A DNA stretch of 64,000 nt, taken from positions 91,762,615-91,826,614 of the forward strand of contig OX388346.1 of NCBI GenBank assembly GCA_947579665.1, written 5' to 3'. The DNA is from Sympetrum striolatum (lineage: Eukaryota; Arthropoda; Insecta; Odonata; Libellulidae). This document shows, piece by piece, positions 23,107-35,100 of this stretch (position 1 is the first letter of the stretch; every line of letters starts with the position of its first letter). Under the pieces are notes generated by a model. That model had not been told where the DNA came from. It searched no databases and saw only the letters and a list, made by a program, of their open reading frames with translations. Made by a program: the position numbers and the translations under genes.

Positions 23107-24107
23107 TCTGATGTGGCCAGCACGACTTTCTCCATGTATAAGATGTAACAATTTATCTACGACAGTATTTTCGAACTCTATATTCAATCTAAACTTGGGA
23201 GATAAGTGATTAATGTATATCATATTATCTTTTACGTCACAAACATTATAAATAATGTTCTTTTGGGACATATACGATGAAATTGGCCTTTCGCCCCTGC
23301 GCTCAGAGCTCCCACAAAGTACATTATCAGCAACTTCCGGTTTATCAGCATTTCATGAATAACTCCTAAACATTAAGTTATACAAAAAAATGTTTCATAC
23401 AAAAGTAATAGAAAATTATATTTTCTAAAACTTTTATAAATAATAGAATATACCTAAATATCATACTTATGGAGATAGTTTGCAAAAACGGAAACGAGCT
23501 TTGAAAAGTAAAGCTCGACTTCCGGTTAACCGATTTACTACAAAAACTAATCAACTCTAACGACACCAACCAAAGTACTATATATGAAATTTTGTGTTGA
23601 TACGACAAATAGTTTTCATGTTCGAGCGCCCACAAAGTACATAATCAGCTACTTCCGGTTTATCAGTATTTCACGAATAACTCCTAATTAACCGGTGATA
23701 CAAAAATATTTTTAATAAAAAAGTTATTGTAAATTTTATTTTCTAAAACTTTTATAAGTAATAGAATATACCTAAATATGATATTTATGGAGATATTTTG
23801 CAAAAACAGAAATTTGCTTCGAAGAATAAAGCTCGACTTCCGGTCAACCGATTTCCTCCAAAAACTAATCAACTCTGACAGCACCAACCACAGTGCTATA
23901 TATGAAGTTTGGTATTGATATGACTAATATGTTTTAAGTCAGAGCGCCCACAAGCACACACACTCACACACACATAGACATCATTCCGGAATTGGTCAAA
24001 ACGTATTCTAGGGACCCCAAAACATGTATTTCCGTTGAAATCTCGAAGTCGATTTTTTTCATGAAAACAATACTTTCTTTATACTACGTATATGGAGAAA
24101 GTAAAAA
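23104..24107. mobile_element. ACTTTCTCC-ended repeat element, copy B
   Basis: It follows copy A directly, with the A end GGGAGAAAGTAAAA running into the B start AATCTGATGTGGCCAGCAC. It ends TACGTATATGGAGAAAGTAAAAA at 24107. It carries two units spaced 318 bp (AATAACTCC at 23358 and 23676) instead of 178 bp, each with ACTTCCGGTT and CCAAAAACTAATCAACTC-like segments, and a CA/CT-rich run at about 23950-23978. Confidence 0.7.
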
Positions 24108-25320
24108 GATGGAGTAATTTTAACAATTCCTGATACAAGCATATTCTCAGGAGGCTTACCTTATAGGAAATTTAGTTTTATTTCAACTTTGATGAGTAAT
24201 TTTTTAACCAGATTCTTATTATCGCTAGAATTACGATTTGATCACTCGTATTGGCGAATTTAAAAGAGAAATTATTTTAGTAAACTTCATTATATTCCGT
24301 GTTTCAGATTTCATGTTTTTGTGTACCTGATCTATGTTGGCTTAATAAATATGCCTGTTATTACCTTTTAATTCTACAGCCTTATGGAATTTCAAATTTT
24401 TCATAAATAGCGTGTTTTGTCCTTGAATTTGGATGTAATGATCCTCAGATCAGCGTTTTCATTTAGATGGGATTAACTTACGCCAATAATTGTATTTTCG
24501 TTTATTGAGGATTATTTATTTTGATTAGCTTCTCTGGAAATAATACGTCAGTATCATCGTTAACTATTTACGTCAATGTTAATCCGTATTAAAGTGTCAT
24601 GTTATTTTTGATTTAACCATATGTGTCATTTAAACCTTATTTAGCTGTCTCTTATTAGATGTTCTATTTTCGCGGTGCAAGAAAGCTGGATCCTCTCATT
24701 CAACTGTTGTAATTTTTATTTTTAAGTGGAGTATTACTCAGTCTGACCCAAAAATGGAGACATTTCTCAGCCCAATCTCTCCATTTCAGTCCTTTTTCAT
24801 TCGTTGTCCTTCTTCTATTTAGACAGTCATTTGAATTCCAACTGCATGATGGCTGTACCTTCCTCTCCCCCCTCCCCTCCTCTCGTTTCCGGTTCTCCTC
24901 TGCTACTCCTCTTTTCCTCTCTTTCTCTCCTTCTCTCTTTTTACCGTACATATATATTTGATAGCGTGAATCTGCTCCTTTAAGGCATGCCTCCAATTGG
25001 ATAAACCAATTCCAGTTCGATCTGCAGTAGATGGTCGCAGCGAAAAAAGAGAATGAACAATGTACCGGCCTATTTATACACTGCCTTACTAGTTGTGTGG
25101 TCTTAGTAGTGAGGATTTTTTCGAGTAGACGAGGTATTGTGCCAGAGGGTCTTCTGAGGCCCCACGTGCAGTATACGTTTTCCGTTGATAAAAGTTTTGA
25201 AAGGAGAGTGTATTTATTTTATTTTATTTATTTATTAACAAACATCAACATACAGCACGAAGCCAATTACCGCTGATGATTAAACATTAATTAAGGTAAT
25301 TAGTTAATAGGAAATAAAAA
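24108..25320. other. AT-rich interval with a short pyrimidine tract
   Basis: No supportable gene. A plus-strand C/T run (about 24857-24943, CCTTCCTCTCCCCCCTCCCC and TCTCTTTCTCTCC) produces a lysine/glutamate/arginine-rich minus-strand frame that is a composition artefact. Confidence 0.5.
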
Positions 25321-25512
25321 TCAGTTTTTCGTACCTCGCAATCTTGAAGATAAGCCGAAGTTTCTCTGCGTATACTTTTCCCCCTCGATCGGAAGTGGTT
25401 TGTTTTTTGTAACCTTGACATTCTTCGAAAAATCTTCGTTCGACTCCATTATCTTTAATATGGAGTAATCCTTAAATATTCCCTCTATTCCATCCTTAAA
25501 TATTAGTACCAA
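25321..25512 (-). CDS. Weak protein-like frame, unrecognised
   Basis: A 63-codon minus-strand frame begins with a non-ATG codon. It is lysine/glutamate-rich with few cysteines: LIFKDGIEGIFKDYSILKI, then ESNEDFSKNVKVTKNKPLP. Its start contains a repeated ATATTTAAGGAT (two copies 24 bases apart). About two thirds of codons start with a purine, but the strand itself is purine-rich. A possible donor (CGAG|GTACGA) lies near the end. No family recognised. Confidence 0.15.
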   Translation of the reverse strand: MVLIFKDGIEGIFKDYSILKIMESNEDFSKNVKVTKNKPLPIEGEKYTQRNFGLSSRLRGTKN

Positions 25513-25688
25513 GGAAGATCCAATTACCCCTTTCTTCTATCGTATTCAGTACTGCGTAATAGCAATTTAATTATTTTTATTAATTAAAAGAATTCTGAAA
25601 ACTGCACATTGCCTTTACATGGCATTTACTGCATAATCAGAAAGTTTAAGTAAAAATCGCAGAAATGGATCTGAAATTTTTCCCAATA

Positions 25689-25888
25689 AAAAACGGGCTT
25701 GAAAAAAGTCTGACAGGGCCGGGAATCGAACCCGGGATCTTCCTCTAACCGGGAGGCTGCCTTAACCGGTTAGAGGAAGATCCCGGGTTCGATTCCCGGC
25801 CCTGTCAGACTTTTTTTTCAAGTCCGTTTTTCCTTGGGAATTTTCCTGGGTGCACGCCCTTATATGCAAAGTCACCTTTTCCTTATCT
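25689..25888. mobile_element. tRNA-derived SINE pieces in inverted (palindromic) arrangement
   Basis: Two arms (25689-25752 and 25766-25830) are near-perfect reverse complements. Each holds a pol III B box, GGTTCGATTCC, at 25786-25796 (plus) and 25722-25732 (minus), inside a tRNA-like CCCGGGTTCGATTCCCGG arm followed by a T run. The A box is missing from both halves, so neither is a tRNA gene. The right side continues with a tail (to 25888) that is the reverse complement of 5399-5478. The AGNRTRDLP peptide in this region is the usual translation of such tRNA-like sequence. Confidence 0.75.
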
Positions 25889-25995
25889 GAAATTTTTATT
25901 TGTACACCCCCCAAGCGCCTAGCGGTACCATATGATGATCCGTATCTAAAAAAAATGATTGGACGAAATAATTTAGAAAAAATTGATATTAACAT

Positions 25996-27380
25996 GCTAG
26001 TTTATAAATAAATTATAAGAATATATTTTTCCAGATGTTGTGGGTTAATAAGATTTTCCCTATCTTAATATGGTCAAGGAAGTCATTGTAAACATTCTCA
26101 ATTAGGTTATAACTATTCTTAGAAGTTACTCCTATGGTTGTTTGTCTTGGAAGAAATTTTTCACGTCTTAGAAGACATCTAATAGCTCTCATCTTCGTCC
26201 TCTTTTCTCCTCATTTTCCACAAAATCAGAGGAATTCGTTTTTGGCATTCAGACCATGGAAATTGAGAATCAGCGAATTCGCTCGTCTTCGCGTGCACCA
26301 CTTCCATGGCATTTTCTCGTTTTTTGATTTGAAGGAGACGGTGGAGTTGCCGAGACACTTTGATCGATTAAATCTTTTACTAATTTTAGTCTTCTATTTT
26401 CGTTTCCGTCTCGAATATTTTCTAAATATCCTGCGTAAATTTTCTAGAGGAGAGGGGCTTAAAATTTTATCCGATATCGCTTTCCCGAATACTAGTTGTC
26501 GATCTGTTAACGTTTACGGTTTCGAAAATTGAAAATTCGTTCTTCTCTTTACTCATTACTTTAGTAAAGTTGAGGTAACTCAGTTGAACTTGTGGAGAAC
26601 ACTTTGAAGTGGTATGTAGTAGTTGGGTTTGGATATCTCGTTCACAATTTGTTCGTCGAGGACGAACGACGGTAATGTCCTCTCATAAAAATCTCTTGTG
26701 ATTATCGTGTGGGAATGCGGATTTAAAAATTGTAGGTTTAGAGTGGAATGATCATTGTGGAGAATAGCTCAATACACCGCAATTCTCAATAAAAACGATG
26801 TTCGAAAGCGTGACTTCGAGGAAAGACACTGCGGAAAGGACAATTTTAAATTGTCCTTTAAATTTAAAATTTCTGCTCCTTTTTCCTTGTCTGTGTTACG
26901 TAATTATACTGAAGACAGAAGGGATAATCCATAAATAAAGAAAAGTGTTGTTTGAGAAGAACCAACGAAAGTTAGATCAAGGAAAATGTTCTAATAATAA
27001 AGGTAGAAATAACGAAATTAAAATAGTTAACTTAATTAAAATTACTAACTAAATTAAAATAGTTTATTAGCTATTTTTAAACAGCTAACCAAGTTGGCTA
27101 AAATAGCTAACTAAGTTATTTCTATCGTTATTATAATTACGGAGTTTCACCAAGTGACGGCTTCCTCAATTAATTCTAAAAGGTATATTTTAATAATTGC
27201 ATGTAGAGAATAAAGGCAGGTCTATCAATGGAAGCATAAAATAACAAATCGAATAGAGCAGACACATTCCACTTCATATCCTTTAACTTTGAGATCAATC
27301 TATCTTCAAGAATTGAGTTTGTGAAACGAAAGTTGATTTTTCAGCTAAAATTTTTTAAATTAGTCACAATTTCTTTCGCG
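25996..27380. other. AT-rich interval, no supportable gene
   Basis: A 132-codon frame (26134-26532) is rich in F, L and R, with no domain. A small palindrome (GGACAATTTTAAATTGTCC, about 26838-26856) and an AT-rich stretch built of TTAAAATAG/GCTAACTAA words (27000-27125) are the only structures. Confidence 0.45.
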
Positions 27381-27388
27381 ACTTCCAG

Positions 27389-27512
27389 CATCCACGCTGG
27401 ACCCGCTCGGGTCATCTCGAGGATGCCTTCGAATTACACTTTTGCTCGAAATATTTACAACGAACTCGATTTCACTAAATGTTCACTCTGGTCCGTGGAA
27501 GCCGATGCGAAA
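27389..27512 (+). CDS. Possible internal exon
   Basis: The acceptor TTTCTTTCGCGACTTCCAG ends at 27388 and the donor GCGAAA|GTAAGA begins at 27513. The only long frame gives IHAGPARVISRMPSNYTF and then ARNIYNELDFTKCSLWSVEADAK, a balanced composition. The block is CpG-bearing against AT-rich surroundings. Without homology the 41 codons could be open by chance. Confidence 0.27.
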
Positions 27513-27589
27513 GTAAGAAAAACAAAAATGATGGAATATATCCCTGTGTCGTCTTCTCACTGTGGGCCTCGATTGTAAAAATAGAACGT

Positions 27590-27780
27590 CCTTCGCGTCT
27601 GCCCTCCCTCCCCCTTGCCCCCCCCCTTTGCCTCCCGCCTCCCCCCATCGCACCTTTTTCATCTTATTCTAAGTCCGGCCAATTCGCCTTACGACCATTT
27701 CCTCAGCACTTCCCGCCCCATTTATTCCCACCCTTACAATGTGTCTTCCCTCCCTTTACATATGTATATATTTATTTGTC
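27590..27780 (+). repeat. C-rich pyrimidine tract
   Basis: CCCTCCCTCCCCCTTGCCCC and following runs make a plus-strand pyrimidine tract with proline-rich frames of no coding value. Confidence 0.6.
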
Positions 27781-29920
27781 ATTCACGGTTTCCTCCTTTT
27801 TCCGTGTAACGCCAAATGAATGCTAACTGTGCGCATCTTTTTCTTTCGTATTGAGCAGTATCGACCGATCTGTCTGCGACAACCTCGTTCATCGAGCATA
27901 ATGGATTGAAAGGAGTTGTTTTGCAGCGAAACGCATTTGTGTGCCTTATGAAGCCGTTGAATCGTTCGATGGAATTATTGCGAATCTGAATTGGAGTGAA
28001 AAGAGCGCTTGCATCGATGGCATGGCCGCTGCCTCCAATGTTGTCGCTAATCAATTTCATTTTAAATTTTATGATCGGTCATCACCGACACGTTTGCCTT
28101 ATTTAAGTTCTTTCGTGTTGTTGGCAAGCATAATATCTTCAAAATACGTTTTCGCCATGCTGCTTAACTTGTTAAATATCTAATTTTTATCCCTTGTGTA
28201 GTGTGTAAATTTAGATCTCTGGACTCTGTAACTGTAAGCCAATTTATGTCAAAATGGCTGTTAATCACCCGCATGATATCCTTTAAAATTGTTTTCGTAA
28301 TTTATTTTACATTATCTTTTTTTATAATTTCGCCATTTGTTACCTTCAAGTGAGTTTTTTCTGGAGTTAAATAGCAAACGTTGGTCGTCGCATAGTGAGG
28401 GATTCATCCTTTTGGAAACACCTTGCACCCCCTGAGTCGCCCACCCCTTTTCAGGGGTCGTTAGCCCCTCTTTTAAAGACCACTCGCTCAGTACATATAA
28501 TTCACACTGATGTGTTCCGCATGTGTCGATATTGTTAGAAATGAATCAGGTTTACTTTCTCAAGGAGTGAGTCACTTTGTTGATTCTTTCACTCCTCGTC
28601 GTACTGCAGTAGTGTACTTAGATCTTCCCTTTTCATTGACGATAGATAATACATGGATTAATGTAGATTATGGATATTTTAATCCGTAAAGCTTTATTAA
28701 TTATTCATCGGAGAGTGTGGTGAGCGTTAGAGGACGGCTCATATGTGCGACTTTTTGTGTCGCTGATGAGTATTGGTTAAACGGATTATTGTTTGAAAGA
28801 GCGTTATAATCTCCTTTGACAGTCTTTCAGAATCGTCGTATTGTATATTTCCTCGTCATGTGTGGAAACTAAACTTCGCTTCGCGCTTTGTCTGCGGAAT
28901 GCTGCGATGCGTGACGACGGCGTGTCTTTCAACTTGGAGTCATCTTTCTCCAATGCATTCATCTTAACTCCAATTTTAGTTTTACAGCTGTATTTTTACT
29001 ATGCAAGATCCAGTCATAGACAAGACCGTGGGTCCTGATTCCGCCTATATTTCCCTGTTAAATTACGAAATATTCCACGTTAACTAGAATGCTGTCAAAA
29101 TTAGTAGTGTTGAGGTTCTGCTCTGACTGAAAGTTCTGACTCCAGGAGTGTTCATCCAACTTTTTGGTCTCAATTTTAAGGGGTAAGAATTAAACGATTT
29201 CCTGATAATAAATATTTCATTATTCACCATTACGATTGCGTCCATTCTAACGGAACGGTTTTATTTAACGACATCATTCGTTATTTTACCTCTGCACAAT
29301 TTAAAAATATATTTTTTATCATGAAGCCGTTTTGTCAAAATATTTTAATGTGAGTTTAAATATTTGCTTGTCAACGAATATATTTATTGGTTTTTAGCCT
29401 TCACTTTAGTGAGACGAAACCTTCGTCTATTGCCAAACTGTCGAATATTCATGTTCGTACAGTTGCTCGTCCGTTCGTTTTCTTATTAGTATATTTATAT
29501 ATAATTTTAAGATATGATGTATCTTCGGTGTGAATGATACCAGGCTGTTCTAAAGGTTAAACTTATATCGCATAATTTGAGGTAATCTTCGAAATCAAGA
29601 TGGATTTCCAAATCCTGCCAATGTTGATAGATAAGAGGAGAAAACCTGATCGAATGTTTAATAGAAATGATAATTTGTAGTAGCTATGGTTTGTAAATCA
29701 TCCGCTGATTGATGACATCAGCTGTCAGGACCTTAAGGCAAAGCGGTCACTTGGTGCACGTTTCTGGGAGTTGTCAAGAGAGGACAACCGATGGTACCTC
29801 TGATATTGAGGTAACGCTTTTCGAGTGTCGCGGAGAAAGTGCCTTCGCGCGCTTGGACACTCTTCTCTTTCGATCACTAAAATTAACCCGAAGGCTAAAT
29901 TCCATTCTTTTTATTTCCTT
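27781..29920. other. Mixed interval, no supportable gene
   Basis: Frames at 27941-28183 (plus) and 27779-28060 (minus) overlap in a moderately CpG-bearing patch without known motifs. A short stem (CCCCTTTTCAGGGG) lies near 28444. The rest is AT-rich. Confidence 0.4.
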
Positions 29921-29925
29921 TGCAG

Positions 29926-30087
29926 CGCCTTATTATAATTATAGAACCACTCGTGTCTCCCGAACATGTTTCAAATGCAGTCGTGCACTTGGCCAACTTC
30001 TGCTCCGCAAAACAAATGAAATCGCAAGGGCGGTTGCCCTCAGTTACGACTGCTTTTAAAGAGAGGAAGGATTTTCCAATCAACTGA
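29926..30087 (+). CDS. Possible terminal coding exon
   Basis: A strong acceptor, CTTTTTATTTCCTTTGCAG, with a CTAAA branch-like site upstream, ends at 29925. The frame CGC CTT ATT is open for 53 codons to TGA at 30085: RLIIIIEPLVSPEHVSNAV, then HLANFCSAKQMKSQGRLPSV and KERKDFPIN. It has an in-frame stop just upstream, so it only makes sense as a spliced exon. No polyadenylation signal is obvious nearby. The family is not recognised. A second frame (29709-30059) overlaps it. Confidence 0.3.
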   Translation, partial: RLIIIIEPLVSPEHVSNAVVHLANFCSAKQMKSQGRLPSVTTAFKERKDFPIN

Positions 30088-30089
30088 GC

Positions 30090-30980
30090 TCTTTTGCTAT
30101 TTTTTAAAAATCTCTGGTGTTTGGATACATTTTATGAATCGGCGAAGAGAGGTTTGCCATTGTAAACATTTTTAACTCCGGTGTCTACGGATAAACGAAC
30201 AGAAAGGCTGTTGTAAATCCTCAGTTTTAGTTGAGTTATCATTTAAAGCGTATCGTGTTCTTATTTTTATTCCATTCCATAATGATTTTCCGCGTTAGTT
30301 ATTGCCAGGATAATATACCATAAGAGTATAAAGGCGAATTTTTTCCCTACTGGTAGTTTTTACAGTAGGAATTTGTGTTTTCTCATTGCTTGCATACATT
30401 TTCTTGTGGAATTTGTAGCAGTTGCCATTATAGTATCCGCTTCTAAGGAAATTTACTCCATTCTTTTTTGACTCAAGGATTTTTCTCACCTCTTTTATGA
30501 TCCTATGAATGTTTACTTCTGAAAGGTGAAATAATTTTCTAGGCAACATCATTAGTTACTTATGTTTACATGACAACATTATCTTCGATTTCCCTATTGC
30601 TAACTGCAAATCTATTTTACGAAGTCATAAGTATGAAGAAGTCCCTATATATTTATTGCATCCTTCGCATATATCATTTCCCTTACTCTTTTGAAGATTA
30701 TTGGACTTTATTGCTGTGTAAACATGAGATTTCTCTATTCCTTTTCATATTCCTAAGTCAGAAGTATTTCAAGTATTTGCAAGTAAATTAATTTAATTCC
30801 GAAATGAATAAAAGTTGGACGGACTTCATTCCAAAATGAATTGTTGATGTCTCTTCATCGTGGTAATATCACGTATAAGAGAAGTTAGCTTCACTAGAAT
30901 GCAATTAAAGCAAGGATAATGACAAAATCTTCGAGAGGACTGCCACACCCTGTGGTGTACACACTGGCGACTCCAAAATA
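30090..30980. other. AT-rich interval, no supportable gene
   Basis: A minus-strand 85-codon frame (30295-30552) is moderately hydrophilic and contains an acceptor-like TTTCACCTTTCAG, but the exon it would define is only about 30 bases to a GTGAGA. Too little to call. Confidence 0.4.
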
Positions 30981-30983
30981 ACT

Positions 30984-32180
30984 TTGCGAACGCCAGCGAA
31001 TGTTTCTGAGCTCGTTTTCGGCGCGTGTTGTCACGGCCTTATCTCTCCGGAGTCGCAATTAAAAACATTGAAGTTCGCAGAACTAATGGAGATTGATCCC
31101 TCGCAAGAAGCCGTTGCGGAAACGTTAGCGAGCATTCTAAAGAGCTGTATTTGGAGGGACTTCTTAGGAGACCATCGATTTATCCTTGTCGGAAGTTTTT
31201 GTTAGTCACACAGGCGGTCGGCCATTTGCCACTCGAGATACGGTCAACCGTCTGCCACTACGAAGTCGAGAGGTACAGCGCGGTCTACGCCGGCATCGCA
31301 GTATAAATTGGGCTTTGTGGGACGGATGGGAGCGGACTTTCTCTGCTAGTACCGTAAGGAGAGTCATCGAGGATCCGAAGAAGCTTTACCCGCACTGACC
31401 TTGCCTATGCTCCGCGTAGGTATCAATCAAGAGATGTACCAAGCGATTTTGAGACCCCTTGACATCGTCATAACCGAAGATTTCCTCGTTTATTAGGCTC
31501 ATGTCACAGCATCGACAAGATGACCCGTGAGGTCGCCGTTTTTAACGAAGGACTATATTTAAGGAATAAAGAGGATAGTAACGCGCGTCCGACCCTCCCT
31601 CTTGCGGTGAAATTTTGCGACGCAGTCTGGGGCCTCGTATTATTAGCGTTAGTGAAAGGGAAAGGAGGGAGGGGGGGAGAAGATGGCTGCATCCTCCCCG
31701 TCAACCCTCCCCAAGCGAGTATCAGCCTCTAGGCCCCTTCCGGTCGACAAGCTGATTATAAATAAACGATGTGGCCGCCATCTGGCGTGTTCACCTCCTA
31801 GAGAAGTTAGGTGAAGACCGTACCAACCGTCTTCATTCTCCATCGCCACACGCGGCTCTAAAAATCAATAATGGCTCCCTTTTTCAACTTTTCTTAACGT
31901 CCGGGATTTTACGAATTGCTGGCGGACGTTGCAATGCCGTCGGCGTGCGCATGCGCACTGCGGTTCGCCTTTTCGCGCTCTTTGAGCCAACTTCCCTGCG
32001 ATTTCGCGAAACTGTCGGCGTCACGTGACATCTCCGAATGTTTCCGACGTTGCCGAGTGGAAAAAACGAAGCGCGCGCACCGCAAATAACATGCAGAGGA
32101 GAGGCGCCACACAGAAGAAAGGGGTGGAGCTTTAATGGTGCAGCGAGAAATTTGCTACTTTTCCATTTCGGGAAATTCGC
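30984..32180. other. CpG-rich block with possible promoter signals
   Basis: This 1.2-kb block is clearly richer in CG dinucleotides than its surroundings, with short frames on both strands. A TATAAA at 31302-31307 sits in GC-rich DNA but lacks a convincing initiator. A G-rich run near 31657-31682 is the main purine-on-plus exception to the pyrimidine tracts. It is a plausible promoter or regulatory island; no protein is recognised. Confidence 0.35.
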
Positions 32181-35100
32181 GGGAAAAGGTGGAGTGGTAG
32201 CGCTCTTTTACGTCTTGTTCGTTTTTTTTAATAATGATTGCAAATTTTTTGTTTGTGTGCAATATTTGTGAAATATTATTTCAGGTTTCTTTTTCATTCA
32301 GACATTTTTGTTTTGTTTTTCGTCAAAAGAGATGAGAAATAAGGATGCTGGGAGCAATAGTATCGGTGTAGTCTAACGCAAAAAATTATATAAATTAAGG
32401 ATTTATTCCTAATCTTCGTTTGAGGAGGGAGGGCATTGTAAAGTTCGCAAGTTCACATTATCCTTAAATGATTACCCTGTAATTGTTGGTATTATTTTCG
32501 ATGTGGCCATCCGTGGCTTTTTTATTTCTTTTTCCTTTCAATTAGTAATTTCGCATCCAATACGAAAGAAAAATATTTTCATTGATCAGAAGAAGTTCTA
32601 TTAGTATTCACATCTTAGAAATAGGTTGGATTTGCAATTTTGATACCCGTCGAGTTATTTTCGGTGCCAAGTTATCTCGCATATTTTTTGGACTTAAATT
32701 GAGCGAATAAGTAAATGTAATATTCCATTTTGGATTAGAGTAAATGAATCCTGTAATGCAGTTTCTTCTCCTTCCATTTGCGAAATTATTCTCGTATGTA
32801 TCAATAACATTTACAGATCGGCCCTGTAATACTGAGGGAAACATATACCCATGGGATCCCTTCAGGTGTGTTATTACTTATTAGCAATTTTTATTGAATT
32901 AAAGCTTTCCTTGTTAGGTATCCGGAGAAATGCGGCTGCTCCTCCTCTCCCTCCTTATCTCCCCCTCTCCACATCCAACCCCACCTCTTCATTTTCTCAT
33001 ACCCTTTACTCCTGCGAATATATTTTCCTCTCTACAAATCGATTCTCTCTTTTCATTGAAATTGAGTGATACTTTTTGATAAATCTATCGAAGAATGCAT
33101 CTAATATTCCACGATCACCACTCTTTTCTACTCTCTGTACCTCTAATTAATCCTTCCAATGATTTGTTTTATATATATATGAGATAGAAAACCTTGTCAA
33201 CCCAATTTTAATTTTTATACTAATCCAATTATAGTTAATCTGTGAGTTACCGTACCCTTCGTGAATATCATCAGATTAAGTTTTGGAGATTTGTTTTTTA
33301 TATAGATTAATAGAATAGAAATAGTTTCTAGTGCAAATTGGAAAATTAAAAAAAACGTCTTTAGTCAGCGCCAAATTAAGGATCAAATATGTATTCACAC
33401 ATCTTGAATCATAAACATTCTTTTAATATGTCTCCACATTTCCCATAAATGTGTTTGTTCAACAATTTCAACTTTTAATGTTTTTTTCTGAGATTGTCAA
33501 TTGTGTGCGGTGCATCTCATTCTCGGTGGGTTTTATTTTAACGATTTCGAAGTAATTTCCAAACAGAGGTACATTTATTTCTCATTATCTGTAGTCTTAT
33601 ATAATCGGTGTCGAACGGTGGTCTAAGCAATAGGCGCATGGAAAACAAACAGCCGAGGTGAATAACTTTTTATCGAAAAAAGAGAACCTGGAAATGCAGC
33701 GAAGCCCTTCGAAATAATACTGGAAGCACTTTGCAAACAAACGTGCTTTCGTGGACCGAATGCTCAGATAAATATGTAGAACTCATTGTGGGATATCATT
33801 TCCTGAAAATGAATGGAGTGAACGAATTTGAAAGAGAAGCTTTTATTCTTTGTTAGGTATATATTGGCAGATTTTTAGAGAAATATTATGAGAAAAGTGG
33901 GTATGAAATATTGTGTTCATTTGAAAGTTATGATGTTGGAAAAATATAAGTCCAAAAGTTTCCCTTTTCAGCTCTTTAGTCCCAGTTCATTTTTTATTTT
34001 TCAATTTAGTCTAATTTCCCGATGCAAAAATCTTCATTCAAGTTTACGTGACTGGGATCGGTTATCGGCTGTAGTTAAAAGATGTAACGGTAGGGAATAA
34101 AAGCATAAGTGGTAAGAGTTAGCAACAAAGCCTTTTAATGAATTAATTAATACGTCGTTCATAGTGCAGTGAGTTAAAACCAGCGAATAAATAGACCTAG
34201 TCGAGTAAATTGGTAAATTGACTTCACAGATTTCACAACGGTTACATTCAGATGTTAAATAAGTAAAATGTATGTTAATGCGCTGGAATATATTGTTTGG
34301 TCTTTTACATTATTGACTATGAAAGTATTTGGATAATTTAATTCAGTCGCGTATTCTAAATTGTAATCTGCGACTTTGGGTTAAAGACGAAAGTAAATTT
34401 GTATTATTTTGCATGTTTGGTTCGTTTATTTTATAAGGAAAGGGAGGAATGGCTATGCTTTAATGGCTATGTGTTAATTATTTTCTTATTTAATCGACAC
34501 TTTTTAATACTTCAGTTACTTTCTAAGTATAAAAAGTAATAGATTTTTCAATGAGAACCATTTAAAATATTTCACGCGATTAAAACTTTCTTCAGGACGT
34601 TTAAGTAATTATAATCGGTAACTCGTATCTTAATGTGTACAGCGTATCCATGTTGTTGATAAGCACTTTTAGAATGGAGTGGCCACTACAATGTGTTACT
34701 ACGGAGTCGTTTATCAGTCGTCGTGGAGCGTAATCTGGCAGTCGCGATATTGTTTGTGTGAGGAGATTTGCCGAAAGTCAAGGTCCGCGCGCCCATTCAG
34801 AATGGACGCACTCTCTTTCCTCCTCTCACTGAGTAGTACTTTCACTCTCGATGGACTTCCTCCGCTGTTTGTTTACCATTAACTGGAAAAGGGGTGTTCG
34901 CGTAGTAACATTTTCGGACGCCAGGTGGGAGCTCTCGTGTAACGACGTTGAGGACTCGCTCTCTTTAGTTGAGGCGGGCGCCTCCAGACTGCGCTGCTTC
35001 GGGCGGGAGTTTCGAATGCCGATACACGCTGAACTGTTTGCTGTTTATTTAGTAATAATTGACTTGGTATTACTACGAGACAAACCGACTTGGCAGTAAC

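Noticed and set aside
25762..25995. Frame with AGNRTRDLPLTG peptide
   Set aside because: This is the standard translation of a tRNA-like SINE arm, not a gene.
26134..26532. 132-codon plus-strand frame
   Set aside because: F/L/R-rich chance composition, no motif, no splice or start context.
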